Assembly: GCA_029973955.1 (NCBI GenBank)
Contig: JARKQJ010000138.1
Location: forward strand, 1-64,000
Reading direction: 5' to 3'
Origin: Paludibaculum sp.
GTDB taxonomy: Bacteria > Acidobacteriota > Terriglobia > Bryobacterales > Bryobacteraceae
Length of the DNA stretch: 64,000 nucleotides
Both the position numbers and the translations under genes were made by a program. Below, in pieces: positions 44,298-54,839 of the stretch. Below the pieces are notes generated by a model. That model saw only the letters and a program-made list of their open reading frames with translations. It ran no database searches and was not told the origin of the DNA. The number at the start of each line of letters is the position of its first letter. Position 1 is the stretch's first letter.

Positions 44298-45127
44298 ATG
44301 AATCGCGCATTTTCCACCCACGTCCTTGTCAGCCACCGGTTGAATACCGTCTGGCTCGATCGCATCTACTCGGCCGGCATCCCTTTGGTGGAGATCTTCT
44401 GCGCCCGGCAGCACTTCGACTACCGCAACCGCTCGCAGGTGAACGAACTCGGCTACTGGTTCCGCGACGCGCAGCTCCAATGCCACTCGCTCCACGCGCC
44501 CATGTTCAGCGACGATTGCTGGGGCCGAACCGGGCCTTCTTCCGTCGTCTCCATCACGGAAAGGTCCAAGCCGCGCCGCCTCGAGTGCGTCGACGAAATC
44601 AAGCGTGCCATCGAGGTGGCCGAGAAGATCCCCTTCCGCTACCTCATCCAGCACATCGGCGTGGCCGGCGAGGAGTACGACGACTTCAAGGTCGAAGCCG
44701 CCTTCACCGCTCTTGAAGACCTCTGCCTCTTCGCCAGGAACCGCGGAGTCGAAATCCTGATCGAGAACATCCCCAACCGCCTCTCCTCCGCCGAACGGCT
44801 TATCAGCTTCAACGAGATCACGCACCTCAATCTCAATTTCTGCTTCGATTCGGGCCACGCAAACATCATGGAAGGCTTCGAGACCGCGTTCTCGCTCATG
44901 CAGGACCGCGTCCGCTCCACGCACATCCACGACAACAACGGAACCGACGATCACCACCTTTTTCCCACACTCGCTAGCGCCGGCACCGTCGATTGGAAAC
45001 GGGCCATGGGCCTGCTCCGCTCCCGCGGCTCGCAGTTTCCCCTGCTCCTCGAACTGAAGGAGTCTCCCGACTTCCCTCACCCCATCGACGCCGCGCGCGA
45101 GATCTTTACCAACCTGGAGTCCCTCTG

Positions 45128-45128
<1 letters not shown>
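44298..45128 (+). CDS. Sugar phosphate isomerase/epimerase-like TIM barrel protein
   Basis: 276 residues of the xylose-isomerase-like/AP-endonuclease-2 fold. Metal-site pieces are seen: [32 protein letters not shown] and [14 protein letters not shown]. Substrate unknown. AGGGC lies about 7 bases before ATG 44298. The stop overlaps the asnS ATG (TGATG). Confidence 0.85.
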
Positions 45129-46441
<1,313 letters not shown>

Positions 46442-46447
46442 CCGGGT

Positions 46448-47359
46448 ATGCCAAAGACCATTGCCATCCTGGGCGCGCCGCTCGACCTCGGAGCCGGGCG
46501 GCGTGGCGTGGACATGGGCCCTTCCGCCCTGCGGGTGGCCAATCTGAACGCGCGGCTGGAATCGCTTGGCTATGCTGTGGACGACCTCGGCAACGTCTCT
46601 GTGGAACAGCCGGAATCCGCCAAGGCAGGCCCGGCCAACGCCCGCTTCCTGAAGCCCATTGCCGCTACCTGCCAGGCACTGGCGGTGCGCGTCCAAAAGG
46701 CCGCGTCACAGGGCAAGTTCCCGCTGGTGCTTGGCGGCGATCACTCCATCGCCGTCGGCACCGTCAACGGCATGGCCGCCCACCTGCGCCGCCGTCAGCA
46801 GAACCTCGGCGTCATCTGGCTCGACGCCCATACCGACATGAACACGCCGGACTCCTCGCCCTCCGGTAACGTCCACGGCATGCCCTTGGCCTGTCTCATC
46901 GGCCACGGGCCGAAGGAGCTCACTCGCCTCGGCGGAGTCGCTCCCGCGATCCCGCCCGCCAATGTGGTGCTGGTGGGCATCCGTGACGTCGATGCCGCGG
47001 AGCGCGCCATCGTCCGCAACTCCGGCGTGACCGTCTTCACCATGCGCGACATCGATGAGCGCGGGATGCGCGCCGTCATGCGCGACGCCGTCTCCATCGC
47101 CTCCCGCGGCGCCGCCGGCATCCATCTCTCCCTCGACATGGACGGCATCGATCCCGGCGAGGCGCCCGGAGTCGGCACTCCCGTGCGCGGCGGCATCTCC
47201 TACCGCGAGGCGCACCTCGCCATGGAGATCCTCTGCGACTCGCGCCTGCTGCGTTCCATGGAGGTGGTCGAGGTGAATCCCGTTCTCGATTCAGCCAACC
47301 GGACCGCCCTGTTGGGCGTCGAACTGGTGATGTCCGCCATGGGGAAACGAATACTATGA
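46448..47359 (+). CDS. rocF: Arginase
   Basis: 303 residues. The binuclear Mn site is intact: GGDHSI with His99, DAHTD (Asp126, His128, Asp130) and SLDMDGIDP with two Asp. GNVHGMPLA is the substrate loop of true arginases rather than agmatinases. It converts arginine to ornithine and urea. Seven bases after asnS and overlapping ddl by 4 bases. Confidence 0.95.
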   Translation: MPKTIAILGAPLDLGAGRRGVDMGPSALRVANLNARLESLGYAVDDLGNVSVEQPESAKAGPANARFLKPIAATCQALAVRVQKAASQGKFPLVLGGDHSIAVGTVNGMAAHLRRRQQNLGVIWLDAHTDMNTPDSSPSGNVHGMPLACLIGHGPKELTRLGGVAPAIPPANVVLVGIRDVDAAERAIVRNSGVTVFTMRDIDERGMRAVMRDAVSIASRGAAGIHLSLDMDGIDPGEAPGVGTPVRGGISYREAHLAMEILCDSRLLRSMEVVEVNPVLDSANRTALLGVELVMSAMGKRIL

Positions 47360-48336
47360 GCAAGCTGAGAGTCGCGGTCGTGCATGGTGGCCGCTCCGGC
47401 GAGCATGAAATCTCGCTGCGTTCGGCCAAGGCCGTCCTCGATCACATCGATCGCGAGCGCTTCGAGCCCGTGCCCATCTTCATCGATAAGCAGGGCAAGT
47501 GGCATCCCGGGCCCATTGCCCCCGAGCCTGGCGGCAATCCTGGCATCGACGTCGTCTTCCCTGTCCTCCACGGCACCTTCGGCGAGGATGGCACCATCCA
47601 GGGCCTCTTTGAAATGGCCGGCCTCCCCTATGTCGGCGCCGGCGTCTTCGCCTCGGCGGCCGCCATGGACAAGGAGCACTTCAAGCGCCTCTGTGCGGAC
47701 CGTGGCCTGCCCATCTGCGACTACCTTGTCCAGCCCGCCTCCGCTCTCGATCCCGACGCAGCCATCGCCCGGCTCGGCCTGCCTGTCTTCGTCAAGCCTG
47801 CCAATCTCGGCTCTTCCGTCGGCATCGCTAAAGCCCACGACCGCGCGGAACTCGTCGCCGCGTTGAACGACGCCGCCCGTTACGACGCCAAAGTCGTGGT
47901 CGAACGCTCCATCGCCGGCCAGGAACTCGAGTGCGCCGTTCTCGGTAACCATCGGCCCTCCGCCGCCACGCCTTGCGAGATCCTCCCCTCCAAGGAGTTC
48001 TACGACTACGAGGACAAATACCTCCTCGACAAGGCCCGCACCATCATCCCGCCCAATCTCACCGTGCAGCAGATCGAGGAGGTGCGCCGCCTCGCCGTCG
48101 CCTGCTACCTTGCCGTCGAGTGCAGCGGCATGGGCCGCGTCGATTTCCTCCTCGAAAAGGCCACCGGTCAGATCTATATCAACGAGATCAACACCATCCC
48201 CGGCTTCACTTCCATCAGCATGTTCCCCAAGATGTGGGAGCACGACGGGGTCGGCTTCACCGGGCTGATCTCCCGGCTGATCGACCTCGCTCTCGAACGC
48301 CACGCTCAGCGCCAGGCGCTGCGCTTCGAACTGTGA
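47356..48336 (+). CDS. ddl: D-alanine-D-alanine ligase
   Basis: 326 residues, ATP-grasp enzyme of peptidoglycan synthesis. VVHGGRSGEHEISLRSA at the start, VFPVLHGTFGEDGTIQGLFEM, VKPANLGSSVGIAKA, and GMGRVDFLLEK...YINEINTIPGFTSISMFPKM (in two parts) are diagnostic. Overlaps its neighbours on both sides (ATGA before, TGATG after). Confidence 0.96.
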   Translation: MSKLRVAVVHGGRSGEHEISLRSAKAVLDHIDRERFEPVPIFIDKQGKWHPGPIAPEPGGNPGIDVVFPVLHGTFGEDGTIQGLFEMAGLPYVGAGVFASAAAMDKEHFKRLCADRGLPICDYLVQPASALDPDAAIARLGLPVFVKPANLGSSVGIAKAHDRAELVAALNDAARYDAKVVVERSIAGQELECAVLGNHRPSAATPCEILPSKEFYDYEDKYLLDKARTIIPPNLTVQQIEEVRRLAVACYLAVECSGMGRVDFLLEKATGQIYINEINTIPGFTSISMFPKMWEHDGVGFTGLISRLIDLALERHAQRQALRFEL

Positions 48337-49850
48337 TGCGAGCCTCGGCGGCACTCCTGCTTCTTTCGCTCTGCACGCCGGCGCTGCCGGCGCAGGCGCC
48401 GCCAAACCGATCGGCCGCGCAGGCGCCCCAAAAGCCTCTGCCGGACACGGATGAACTGGAGCGCGAGCTGAAGCGCTTCGTCGACGTTCTCACCACCACG
48501 CTCGACCACGCCGCCGATCCCGTCAGCGAGGATCAGGCCATCTATGCCGGAGCCATCCCCGGCATGCTGCGGACCCTCGATCCCCACTCCGTCTTCTTCG
48601 ATAAGGACCAGTTTCAGCAACTGCAGGAGATGGAGCGCAGCGTCTCCAAAGGCTTCGGCTCCATCGTCAGCGTCCTGCCCGGACGCGTGATCATTCTGCA
48701 AACCACGCCCGGCTCGCCTTCTCAGAAATCCGGTCTCTCTCCGGGTGACGAGATCATCGCCATCAACAACATCCCCCTTTCGCGGCTCGACCTGGAGCAG
48801 CTCATCCAAGTGCTTGGCTACACGCGCCAGCGTCAGGCGCAGATCCTCATCCGCCGTCAGGGCACCGCCAAGCCCATGGTCTTTACGCTCACGCCGGAGG
48901 ATCTCCAGTCTCCCTCCGTCGATCGCAGCTTCCTGCTTCAACCGGGCATCGGCTACATCCGCGCCACCAGCTTCGACACCAATACCGCCACCCTGCTCCA
49001 GCAGGCCGTCGATCAACTCGGCGGCCACAACCTCAAGGGCCTCGTGCTCGACCTGCGCGACAACCCTGGCGGTGTCCTGCAGGCCGGCCTCGCCTCCGCC
49101 GCGCTCTTCCTGCCCTCCGGCACGCGCATTCTCAGCGCGCGCGGGCGCAGCACTGAAACCGATAACATCGACGCGCCCAAAGAGTCCAATCCGTACAAGT
49201 TCCCCCTCGCCGTGCTGGTGAACGGCAAGACTGCCAGCGCCGCCGAGATCGTCGCCGGCGCCATCCAGGACAACGATCGCGGCCAGATCCTGGGTGAGAC
49301 CACCTTTGGCAAAGGACTGGTTCAGCGCGTCTTCCCGTTGAGCGACGCCACCGGCCTCGCGCTCACCACCGCGTTTTATTACACACCCAGCGGCCGTTCC
49401 ATTCAGAAGCCGCTCAAGAATAACGAACTCGCCGCCGCCACCGCTACTACACGCCCCGAGTTCAAGACCGCCAAAGGCCGCACCGTCCGCGGCGGCGGTG
49501 GCATCGAGCCCGACCAGATCGTGCTGCCGCGCGCCTACTCGCGCCTGGGCCAGCACCTGGAGGCCACCGCATGCTACGCCGGTTTCGCCACCGATTGGCT
49601 CGCCGGCCACCGCGCCGACGCCTCTCGCGACATGCGGATCACCCCAGCCCTCCTGGATGAATTCCAGCTCTGGCTCTCGCGCCGCAATATCCGCCCCTCG
49701 CTCGCCGAATGGACCGCCGAACGCGAAAACATCCAGCGCCGCCTCAAGCAGGAGATTCTCAATCAGTCCATCAGCGTCGCCGCCGGCGACGAAATCGAAC
49801 TACGCGCCGACCCCGTGGTCGCTCGTGCCCTGACCTACCTTGCGCAGTGA
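48336..49850 (+). CDS. S41-family C-terminal processing protease (CtpA-like)
   Basis: 504 residues with signal peptide (ALLLLSLCTPALPAQ). PDZ domain (about 100-185, with GLSPGDEIIAINNIPLS) and the tail-protease core with VNGKTASAAEIVAGAI (Ser301) and GETTFGKGLVQ (Lys326), the Ser/Lys dyad. It degrades periplasmic or murein-associated substrates. Its last 51 bases overlap the 3' end of the convergent YfhO gene. Confidence 0.93.
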   Translation: MRASAALLLLSLCTPALPAQAPPNRSAAQAPQKPLPDTDELERELKRFVDVLTTTLDHAADPVSEDQAIYAGAIPGMLRTLDPHSVFFDKDQFQQLQEMERSVSKGFGSIVSVLPGRVIILQTTPGSPSQKSGLSPGDEIIAINNIPLSRLDLEQLIQVLGYTRQRQAQILIRRQGTAKPMVFTLTPEDLQSPSVDRSFLLQPGIGYIRATSFDTNTATLLQQAVDQLGGHNLKGLVLDLRDNPGGVLQAGLASAALFLPSGTRILSARGRSTETDNIDAPKESNPYKFPLAVLVNGKTASAAEIVAGAIQDNDRGQILGETTFGKGLVQRVFPLSDATGLALTTAFYYTPSGRSIQKPLKNNELAAATATTRPEFKTAKGRTVRGGGGIEPDQIVLPRAYSRLGQHLEATACYAGFATDWLAGHRADASRDMRITPALLDEFQLWLSRRNIRPSLAEWTAERENIQRRLKQEILNQSISVAAGDEIELRADPVVARALTYLAQ

Positions 49851-51821
49851 AACGGCCAGCAATACCGCCAGTACCGCCAGCGACCCCAGCGTGATCTGCT
49901 TCCCTCGCTCAAAGTGCAGCGGTTTGTACTCGAAAACCGCCTCGTGGTACCCGGCCGGCACCACCGCGCCCATCAGAGCGTGATTCACCCGCAGCAGCGG
50001 CACGGGCTTGCCTTCCACGCTTGCTGTCCATCCGGGATACCACGGGTCTGCCAGCCGCAGCAGGCTGGGCGACGCCGTGGAGTACCGCACCGCCACGCGC
50101 CCCTCCGTCACCCTCATCTCCAGCGCCTTGCCCTGCGAATCGTGATCCAGCCCGCCGGGCAGGTCCAATACCAGCGATTGTTTGGCTGGGTCCAGCTCCG
50201 CCAGCTTCGCGCGCGACTCGGCCATGCTCTTCACGCCCACCAGTTCCGGCGAAAAATAGGCCCGCGCCAGCAGCGTCGGGTTGCTGTTCGCCTCGCCCTT
50301 TCTCGGGTCCACCTCGAGAATTACACCCACTCCGTCCAGCAGGCGGTGGTTCTTTCCGGCCGCCTCCATGTACTCTCTCCAGGCCCCCAGTTCCAGCGGG
50401 TTGTAGCCTCCCGTGGTCTCCACCTGCGCGGTCAACTGGCTGTTCAGCGGGCCGAAGACCGGCGTCCTTGCCGGAATGTGCAGGCGGAAGGGCGACTGCA
50501 CCCCCTGCGCCACTTTGAACTTCAGCGCCTTCTCGCCCACCCCGTAGACTTCGTCATAGGAGGCGTGGCCGTAGGTGAGCGGGTTGTTCCAGGAGTTGAA
50601 GAAACACAGGTCCACCGCAAACACAACAATCAGCGCCAGCCCCAGCCAGGGCTTGCGCCACTTTACCTCCGCTTCGTGCGTGCCGAACGCCGCCAGAATG
50701 GACAGTCCCATCGCCGCCACAAACCACAGGTGTACCGGCCACTGCACACACCTCAGTCCCGGCGCCATCGCCGCGGCTTTGTACAACCCCGCCGAAGGTC
50801 CCAGCATGTACCACGCCGGCAGCGCCACCAGCAGCAGCGCCGCCCATCGCATCGGTTTGTACTTCAGCGCCAATCCGGCCAGCGGCAGCAGTAGCAGGCC
50901 CGAATACAGATACGTCCGCGTCATGTCGCCGTTCCCGCTGTAGCGCCCTTCCAGTACGCCGAGTGAGTTGGCGTATACCAGCGTGGTGAGCGCGCCCAGG
51001 TTCAGCGTTCCCTCCCGGTCGCTGGAGTAGTCCACGCCCGCCCGCACGGATTGGCTGTAGAGTTCCATGGCCGGATGGATCACCACTGCCCCCAGTCCGA
51101 GGGCCAGCACTGCGACGCAGATCACTCCGGGCGCCGCCGCCTTCCAGCGCGCAGGCTCCGCCATCACACGCCACACCGTGAAGAGAACCAGTCCCAGGAA
51201 CGCGTAAATCGCTGTTTGCAGGTGCCCGGCCAGGATGGTGCCTCCCAGCACCGCCGCCGCCACTCCGTACCACCGCAGCGCCGCTCCCTCCATCGCCCGC
51301 TCCGCCGCATACAGCAGCCATGGAAACAGCGCCGCCCCCTGAAAGATGCCCACATGCGAGCTATGCGCGGCGAAAAACCCGCCCAGCGCATACGCCAGCG
51401 CACCCACCAGCGCGCCGTGCGTGTGCCCGCTCAGCCGCTTCAGCAGCAGGTAGGCCCCCAACAGCGCCAGCACCGAATGTAGCGCCAGTTCCGCTTCAAT
51501 CGTCCCCGGCGTCACGTCTCCCAGGAAGAACGGCCAGTTCAGCGGATAGAACGCGCCCACCTGCGGATCCGCCAGGAACGGAAATCCGCCAAACAGAGTC
51601 GGCGTCCAGAACGGCAGTTGCCCCAGTTTCGCCTGTGCCGCGAAGAACTTCTGCGCCTGGTAGTTGATATCGACGGCGTCCCACTGGATCGTGGCGCCCG
51701 GGCTCAGCAATGGCGTGAAGTAGAAGAGCAGCAAGACAAACGCCGCGGCGCCCGCCAGTTTCCATCCTGCCAGCGGTTCAAACGGACGGGGGGGCTGTTT
51801 GGAGACTTGTGCTTTGGCCAT
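49800..51821 (-). CDS. YfhO-like polytopic membrane protein
   Basis: 673 residues with about twelve membrane helices and a large soluble C-terminal part. DINYQAQKFFAAQAKLGQLP and FWTPTLFGGFPFLADPQVGAFYPLNWP (in two parts) are typical of the YfhO/GT-C-like group that is thought to act in lipid-linked sugar transfer. LRLADPWYPGWTASVEGKPV near the end is also characteristic. TAAAAT lies 9 bases before the ATG with no ribosome binding site. 3' overlap with the S41 gene. Confidence 0.85.
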   Translation of the reverse strand: MAKAQVSKQPPRPFEPLAGWKLAGAAAFVLLLFYFTPLLSPGATIQWDAVDINYQAQKFFAAQAKLGQLPFWTPTLFGGFPFLADPQVGAFYPLNWPFFLGDVTPGTIEAELALHSVLALLGAYLLLKRLSGHTHGALVGALAYALGGFFAAHSSHVGIFQGAALFPWLLYAAERAMEGAALRWYGVAAAVLGGTILAGHLQTAIYAFLGLVLFTVWRVMAEPARWKAAAPGVICVAVLALGLGAVVIHPAMELYSQSVRAGVDYSSDREGTLNLGALTTLVYANSLGVLEGRYSGNGDMTRTYLYSGLLLLPLAGLALKYKPMRWAALLLVALPAWYMLGPSAGLYKAAAMAPGLRCVQWPVHLWFVAAMGLSILAAFGTHEAEVKWRKPWLGLALIVVFAVDLCFFNSWNNPLTYGHASYDEVYGVGEKALKFKVAQGVQSPFRLHIPARTPVFGPLNSQLTAQVETTGGYNPLELGAWREYMEAAGKNHRLLDGVGVILEVDPRKGEANSNPTLLARAYFSPELVGVKSMAESRAKLAELDPAKQSLVLDLPGGLDHDSQGKALEMRVTEGRVAVRYSTASPSLLRLADPWYPGWTASVEGKPVPLLRVNHALMGAVVPAGYHEAVFEYKPLHFERGKQITLGSLAVLAVLLAVSLRKVGQGTSDHGVGA

Positions 51822-51830
51822 GAAAGTCAG

Positions 51831-51836
51831 ATTTTA
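51831..51836 (-). promoter_or_regulatory. -10-like hexamer TAAAAT, 9 bases before the YfhO gene
   Basis: On the minus strand TAAAAT is 9 bases before ATG 51821, without a Shine-Dalgarno. Confidence 0.45.
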
Positions 51837-51864
51837 CCATCCGTCCCTTCCGCGCCCCTTTTGG

Positions 51865-52233
51865 TTACAGCTCTCTCAGGCGCCGCAGTCGCCTGCGCCG
51901 GACCTTCTCCGCCATCAGCACTTCGCGTTCGTTCAGCCCGAAATAGTGTGCCACTTCGTGCCAGATCGTCTCCTCCACCAGCGTTCGCAACTCCGCCATG
52001 CTTCGCGCCGCCCGCTCGTGCGGGCCTTGGTAGATCGTGATCCGGTCCGGCGCCGAGAACGGCTCCGCCACGCTTCGCTCCGTCTGCGGCCTGCCTTCAT
52101 ACAGCCCCAGCAGGCCTGCCTCCCGCGGCTCCGCTTCCACCACAAACACTACATTCTTCAGGCGGCCGCGGAACTTCGGCGGGATGATGTCCATGGCTTC
52201 TTCCACCAGTCGGTCGAATTCAGCGGGCGTCAT
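51865..52233 (-). CDS. Small zinc metallopeptidase-like protein (MtfA/zincin_1-type, PF06262-like)
   Basis: 122 residues. ETIWHEVAHYFGL has the HExxHxxG motif (His92, Glu93, His96). The family is compact and cytoplasmic, usually in one copy, of unknown substrate. The N-terminus MTPAEFDRLVEEAMDIIPPKF fits the family and sets the start at 52233. Divergent from the ferredoxin gene with 24 bases between. Confidence 0.88.
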   Translation of the reverse strand: MTPAEFDRLVEEAMDIIPPKFRGRLKNVVFVVEAEPREAGLLGLYEGRPQTERSVAEPFSAPDRITIYQGPHERAARSMAELRTLVEETIWHEVAHYFGLNEREVLMAEKVRRRRLRRLREL

Positions 52234-52242
52234 GGGCGTAGC

Positions 52243-52248
52243 TATATT
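52243..52248 (+). promoter_or_regulatory. -10-like hexamer TATATT, 9 bases before the ferredoxin gene
   Basis: TATATT ends 9 bases before ATG 52258 and no Shine-Dalgarno is seen. Confidence 0.45.
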
Positions 52249-52257
52249 GTAAGTGTG

Positions 52258-52620
52258 ATGCCGAACGATAAGCTCACCAAGATCTCCGCTTCGCTCGGAA
52301 TCGGAAAGCTCCAGCGGCACATCTTCCTCTGCGCGGACCAGTCCGAGCCCAAGTGTTGCTCCCGGAAGGCCAGCATCGAAGCCTGCGACTACCTCAAGAA
52401 GCGGCTTAAAGAGCATCCGGGCGTCTTCCGGACCAAGGTCCACTGTCTGCGCGTCTGCGAAGAAGGCCCCATCGCCGTCGTCTATCCCGAAGGCGTCTGG
52501 TACAGGCTCGCCAACCGGGAGGTCATCGAGCGCATCATCGACGAACACCTCATCGGCGGCCGGCCCGTCGAAGAGTACATCTTCGCCCGCGATCCGCTCA
52601 GCCCGCCGCCCGCCGGCTGA
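52258..52620 (+). CDS. Thioredoxin-like [2Fe-2S] ferredoxin
   Basis: 120 residues. HIFLCADQSEPKCC and HCLRVCEEGP give Cys25, Cys33/34, Cys63 and Cys67, the pattern of thioredoxin-fold [2Fe-2S] ferredoxins, related to the NuoE C-terminal part. Such small proteins are electron carriers with varied partners. ATG 52258 is at the start of homology. It is 29 bases before cmk. Confidence 0.88.
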   Translation: MPNDKLTKISASLGIGKLQRHIFLCADQSEPKCCSRKASIEACDYLKKRLKEHPGVFRTKVHCLRVCEEGPIAVVYPEGVWYRLANREVIERIIDEHLIGGRPVEEYIFARDPLSPPPAG

Positions 52621-52649
52621 GGCCGCTCCCGCCGGCCGCGATACACTGG

Positions 52650-53333
52650 GTGTTTACTTTGAAGAATAGAATCCTTGTGGCCATCGACGGCCCTGCCGGA
52701 GCTGGCAAGAGCACACTCGCCCGCCGCGTGGCCGCGCGGCTGGGTTTTGTCTATATCGACACCGGCGCCATGTACCGCGCCATCGCCCTCGGCGCGCGCC
52801 GCCGCGGCGTGGATTGGGCGGACCAGGCCGCGCTCGAGCAACTCGCCCGCGAAGCCGACATCACCCTCACGCCCGACCACCGCGTCCTGCTCGACGGCGA
52901 AGACGTCTCCGCCGCCATCCGTGAGCCCGAAATCTCCCAGGGCGCTTCTGTCGTCTCCGCCATCTCCGGCGTGCGCCGCGAACTCGTCCTCAAACAGCAG
53001 CGCCTCGGCCACTCCGCTTCCGCCGTAATGGAAGGGCGCGACATCGGCACCGTCGTCTTCCCCGATGCCGAAGCCAAGATCTTTCTCGATGCCAGCCCCG
53101 AAGTCCGCGCTCACCGGCGCGTCAAGGACCTCGCCGCCCGCGGCGTGGCTGCCGACTTCGAAGCCGTCCACCGCGAAATGCAGGAACGGGACCACCGCGA
53201 CCGCACTCGCCCCGACTCTCCCCTTCGCCAGGCCCCTGATGCCGTTTACCTCGACTCCAGCGGCCTCACCGAAACCGAAGTCGAACAAGCTATTCTCCGC
53301 ATCGTTGGAGACCGTGCCCCGGCCGCATCCTGA
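52650..53333 (+). CDS. cmk: Cytidylate kinase
   Basis: 227 residues. P-loop AIDGPAGAGKST, YIDTGAMYRAIAL, VMEGRDIGTVVFPDA and the LID-region KDLAARG, followed by ERDHRDRTRPDSPL, are typical. It phosphorylates CMP and dCMP. The start is GTG 52650 or TTG 52659; neither has a good ribosome binding site. The lysC gene follows. Confidence 0.93.
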   Translation: MFTLKNRILVAIDGPAGAGKSTLARRVAARLGFVYIDTGAMYRAIALGARRRGVDWADQAALEQLAREADITLTPDHRVLLDGEDVSAAIREPEISQGASVVSAISGVRRELVLKQQRLGHSASAVMEGRDIGTVVFPDAEAKIFLDASPEVRAHRRVKDLAARGVAADFEAVHREMQERDHRDRTRPDSPLRQAPDAVYLDSSGLTETEVEQAILRIVGDRAPAAS

Positions 53334-53375
53334 CCGGTTCGCGCTCCGCTCATTCTTTCGAAAGGACCCATCGCG

Positions 53376-54785
53376 TTGAAAGACCTCCTCGTCATGAAGT
53401 TTGGCGGCACCAGCATGGGCTCGGCCGAGCGCATCCGCTCCGCCGCGGACATCTGTGAATCCGTCCATAAGGAACGCCCCGCCGCCGTCATCGTCTCGGC
53501 CATGTCCAAAGTGACCGATATGCTCCTCGAAACTCTGCGCCACGCCGAAGGCGGCGACGAGCGCGGCGTCGAGGACATGCTCGCCCGGCTCGGCGCCAAA
53601 CACCAGGAGTGCTGCCGGCAACTGCTCGAAGCTCCGGACCGGGCCGAAACCCAGCCCATCCTCGACGAAATCCTCGCCGAATTCGAACGCATCGCGCGAG
53701 GCGTCCTCATGCTCGGTGAGCGCCCTCCGCGCTCCGTCGATGAGGCCATCACCGTCGGTGAACGCCTCAGCTCTACCCTCATGGCCGCCTACCTGCGCGG
53801 CCGCGGCCTCGACGCCTTCGCCGTCAACGCCCGCGAACTCCTCGTCACCGACGCCGTCTTCGGCAACGCCAGCCCGCTCCTGGAGCAGACCCGCGAAAAG
53901 GCCGCCAACATCCTCGCCCCGGCCATTCAGGCCCGCCGCCTGCCCATCATCACCGGCTTCAATGGAGCCACTCTCGACGGCCGCCCCACCACCCTCGGCC
54001 GCGGCGGCAGCGACTTCTCCGCCTCCATCCTCGCCTCCGTGCTCGATGCCGGCGAACTCTGGATCTGGAGCGACGTCGACGGCATCATGTCCGCCGACCC
54101 CCGCCTCGTCCCCGACGCCAAGGTCCTCCACGAAATCACCTACCGCGAAGCCGCCGAGCTGGCCTACAACGGCGCCAAGGTCCTCCATCCCCGCACCCTC
54201 GCCCCCCTCATGGAGAAGGACATTCCCGTCTGGAGCAAGAACAGCTTCAATCTCGACGCGCCCGGCACCCGCATCGTCCCCGAAACCCGTGAAGGCCCCA
54301 TCGGCCCCCGCGCCGTCACCTCCATGGTCAATGTCGCTCTAGTCACCGTCGATCCCGCCAGCTCCGCCATCAGCGGCACCCGCATCATGGCCCGCAGCCT
54401 GGAGGCCCTCGCCGCAGCCAACGCCGAAGTCCTGGCCCTCACCAGCTCCAGCTACCGCCAGAACTTCTGCTTCCTCATCCGCACTGCCGAACTGCCCGCC
54501 GTCATCGCGAACCTGGAAGCCGCCTTCTCCATCGAACTCACCCACGGCTACCTGAACCCCATCGACGTCGATCTCGACGTCGGCCTCATCGCCATCGTCG
54601 GGGAAGGCATGAAGGGCCATCCCGGCCTCGCCGGGCGCATCTTCACCGCCATCTCCGCCCAGGATGTGAATATCATTGCCATTGCCCAGGGTTCCAGCGA
54701 ACTCACCATCGGCGTCGTCGTCCGGAAGAGCGGCATCGAGAAGGCCGTCCGGGCCGTCCATGCCGAATGCCGCCTCGGCGCCTGA
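53376..54785 (+). CDS. lysC: Aspartate kinase
   Basis: 469 residues. VMKFGGTSMGSAERI, LGRGGSDFSASILA and WSDVDGIMSADPRLV are the catalytic-domain motifs; two ACT domains follow (from about residue 310), so allosteric control by lysine or threonine is likely. First step of the lysine/threonine/methionine pathway. AAGGA (53361-53365) is about 10 bases before TTG 53376, which I use; ATG 53394 would cut off the conserved first strand. Confidence 0.93.
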   Translation: MKDLLVMKFGGTSMGSAERIRSAADICESVHKERPAAVIVSAMSKVTDMLLETLRHAEGGDERGVEDMLARLGAKHQECCRQLLEAPDRAETQPILDEILAEFERIARGVLMLGERPPRSVDEAITVGERLSSTLMAAYLRGRGLDAFAVNARELLVTDAVFGNASPLLEQTREKAANILAPAIQARRLPIITGFNGATLDGRPTTLGRGGSDFSASILASVLDAGELWIWSDVDGIMSADPRLVPDAKVLHEITYREAAELAYNGAKVLHPRTLAPLMEKDIPVWSKNSFNLDAPGTRIVPETREGPIGPRAVTSMVNVALVTVDPASSAISGTRIMARSLEALAAANAEVLALTSSSYRQNFCFLIRTAELPAVIANLEAAFSIELTHGYLNPIDVDLDVGLIAIVGEGMKGHPGLAGRIFTAISAQDVNIIAIAQGSSELTIGVVVRKSGIEKAVRAVHAECRLGA

Positions 54786-54802
54786 AACCCGCCCGGCGCG
54801 TC

Positions 54803-54808
54803 TATAAT
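54803..54808 (+). promoter_or_regulatory. Perfect -10 box TATAAT before ppiD
   Basis: TATAAT lies 31 bases before ATG 54840. No clear -35 is seen 16-18 bases upstream. TTAGGAG follows at the ribosome binding site position. Confidence 0.45.
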
Positions 54809-54839
54809 GAGAGAGTCTCTTCAGTTTTAGGAGTTTCCC

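Noticed and set aside
52482..54188. 568-codon minus-strand frame opposite cmk and lysC
   Set aside because: Gly/Asp/Glu/Val-rich antisense translation of two certain genes; no start signals.
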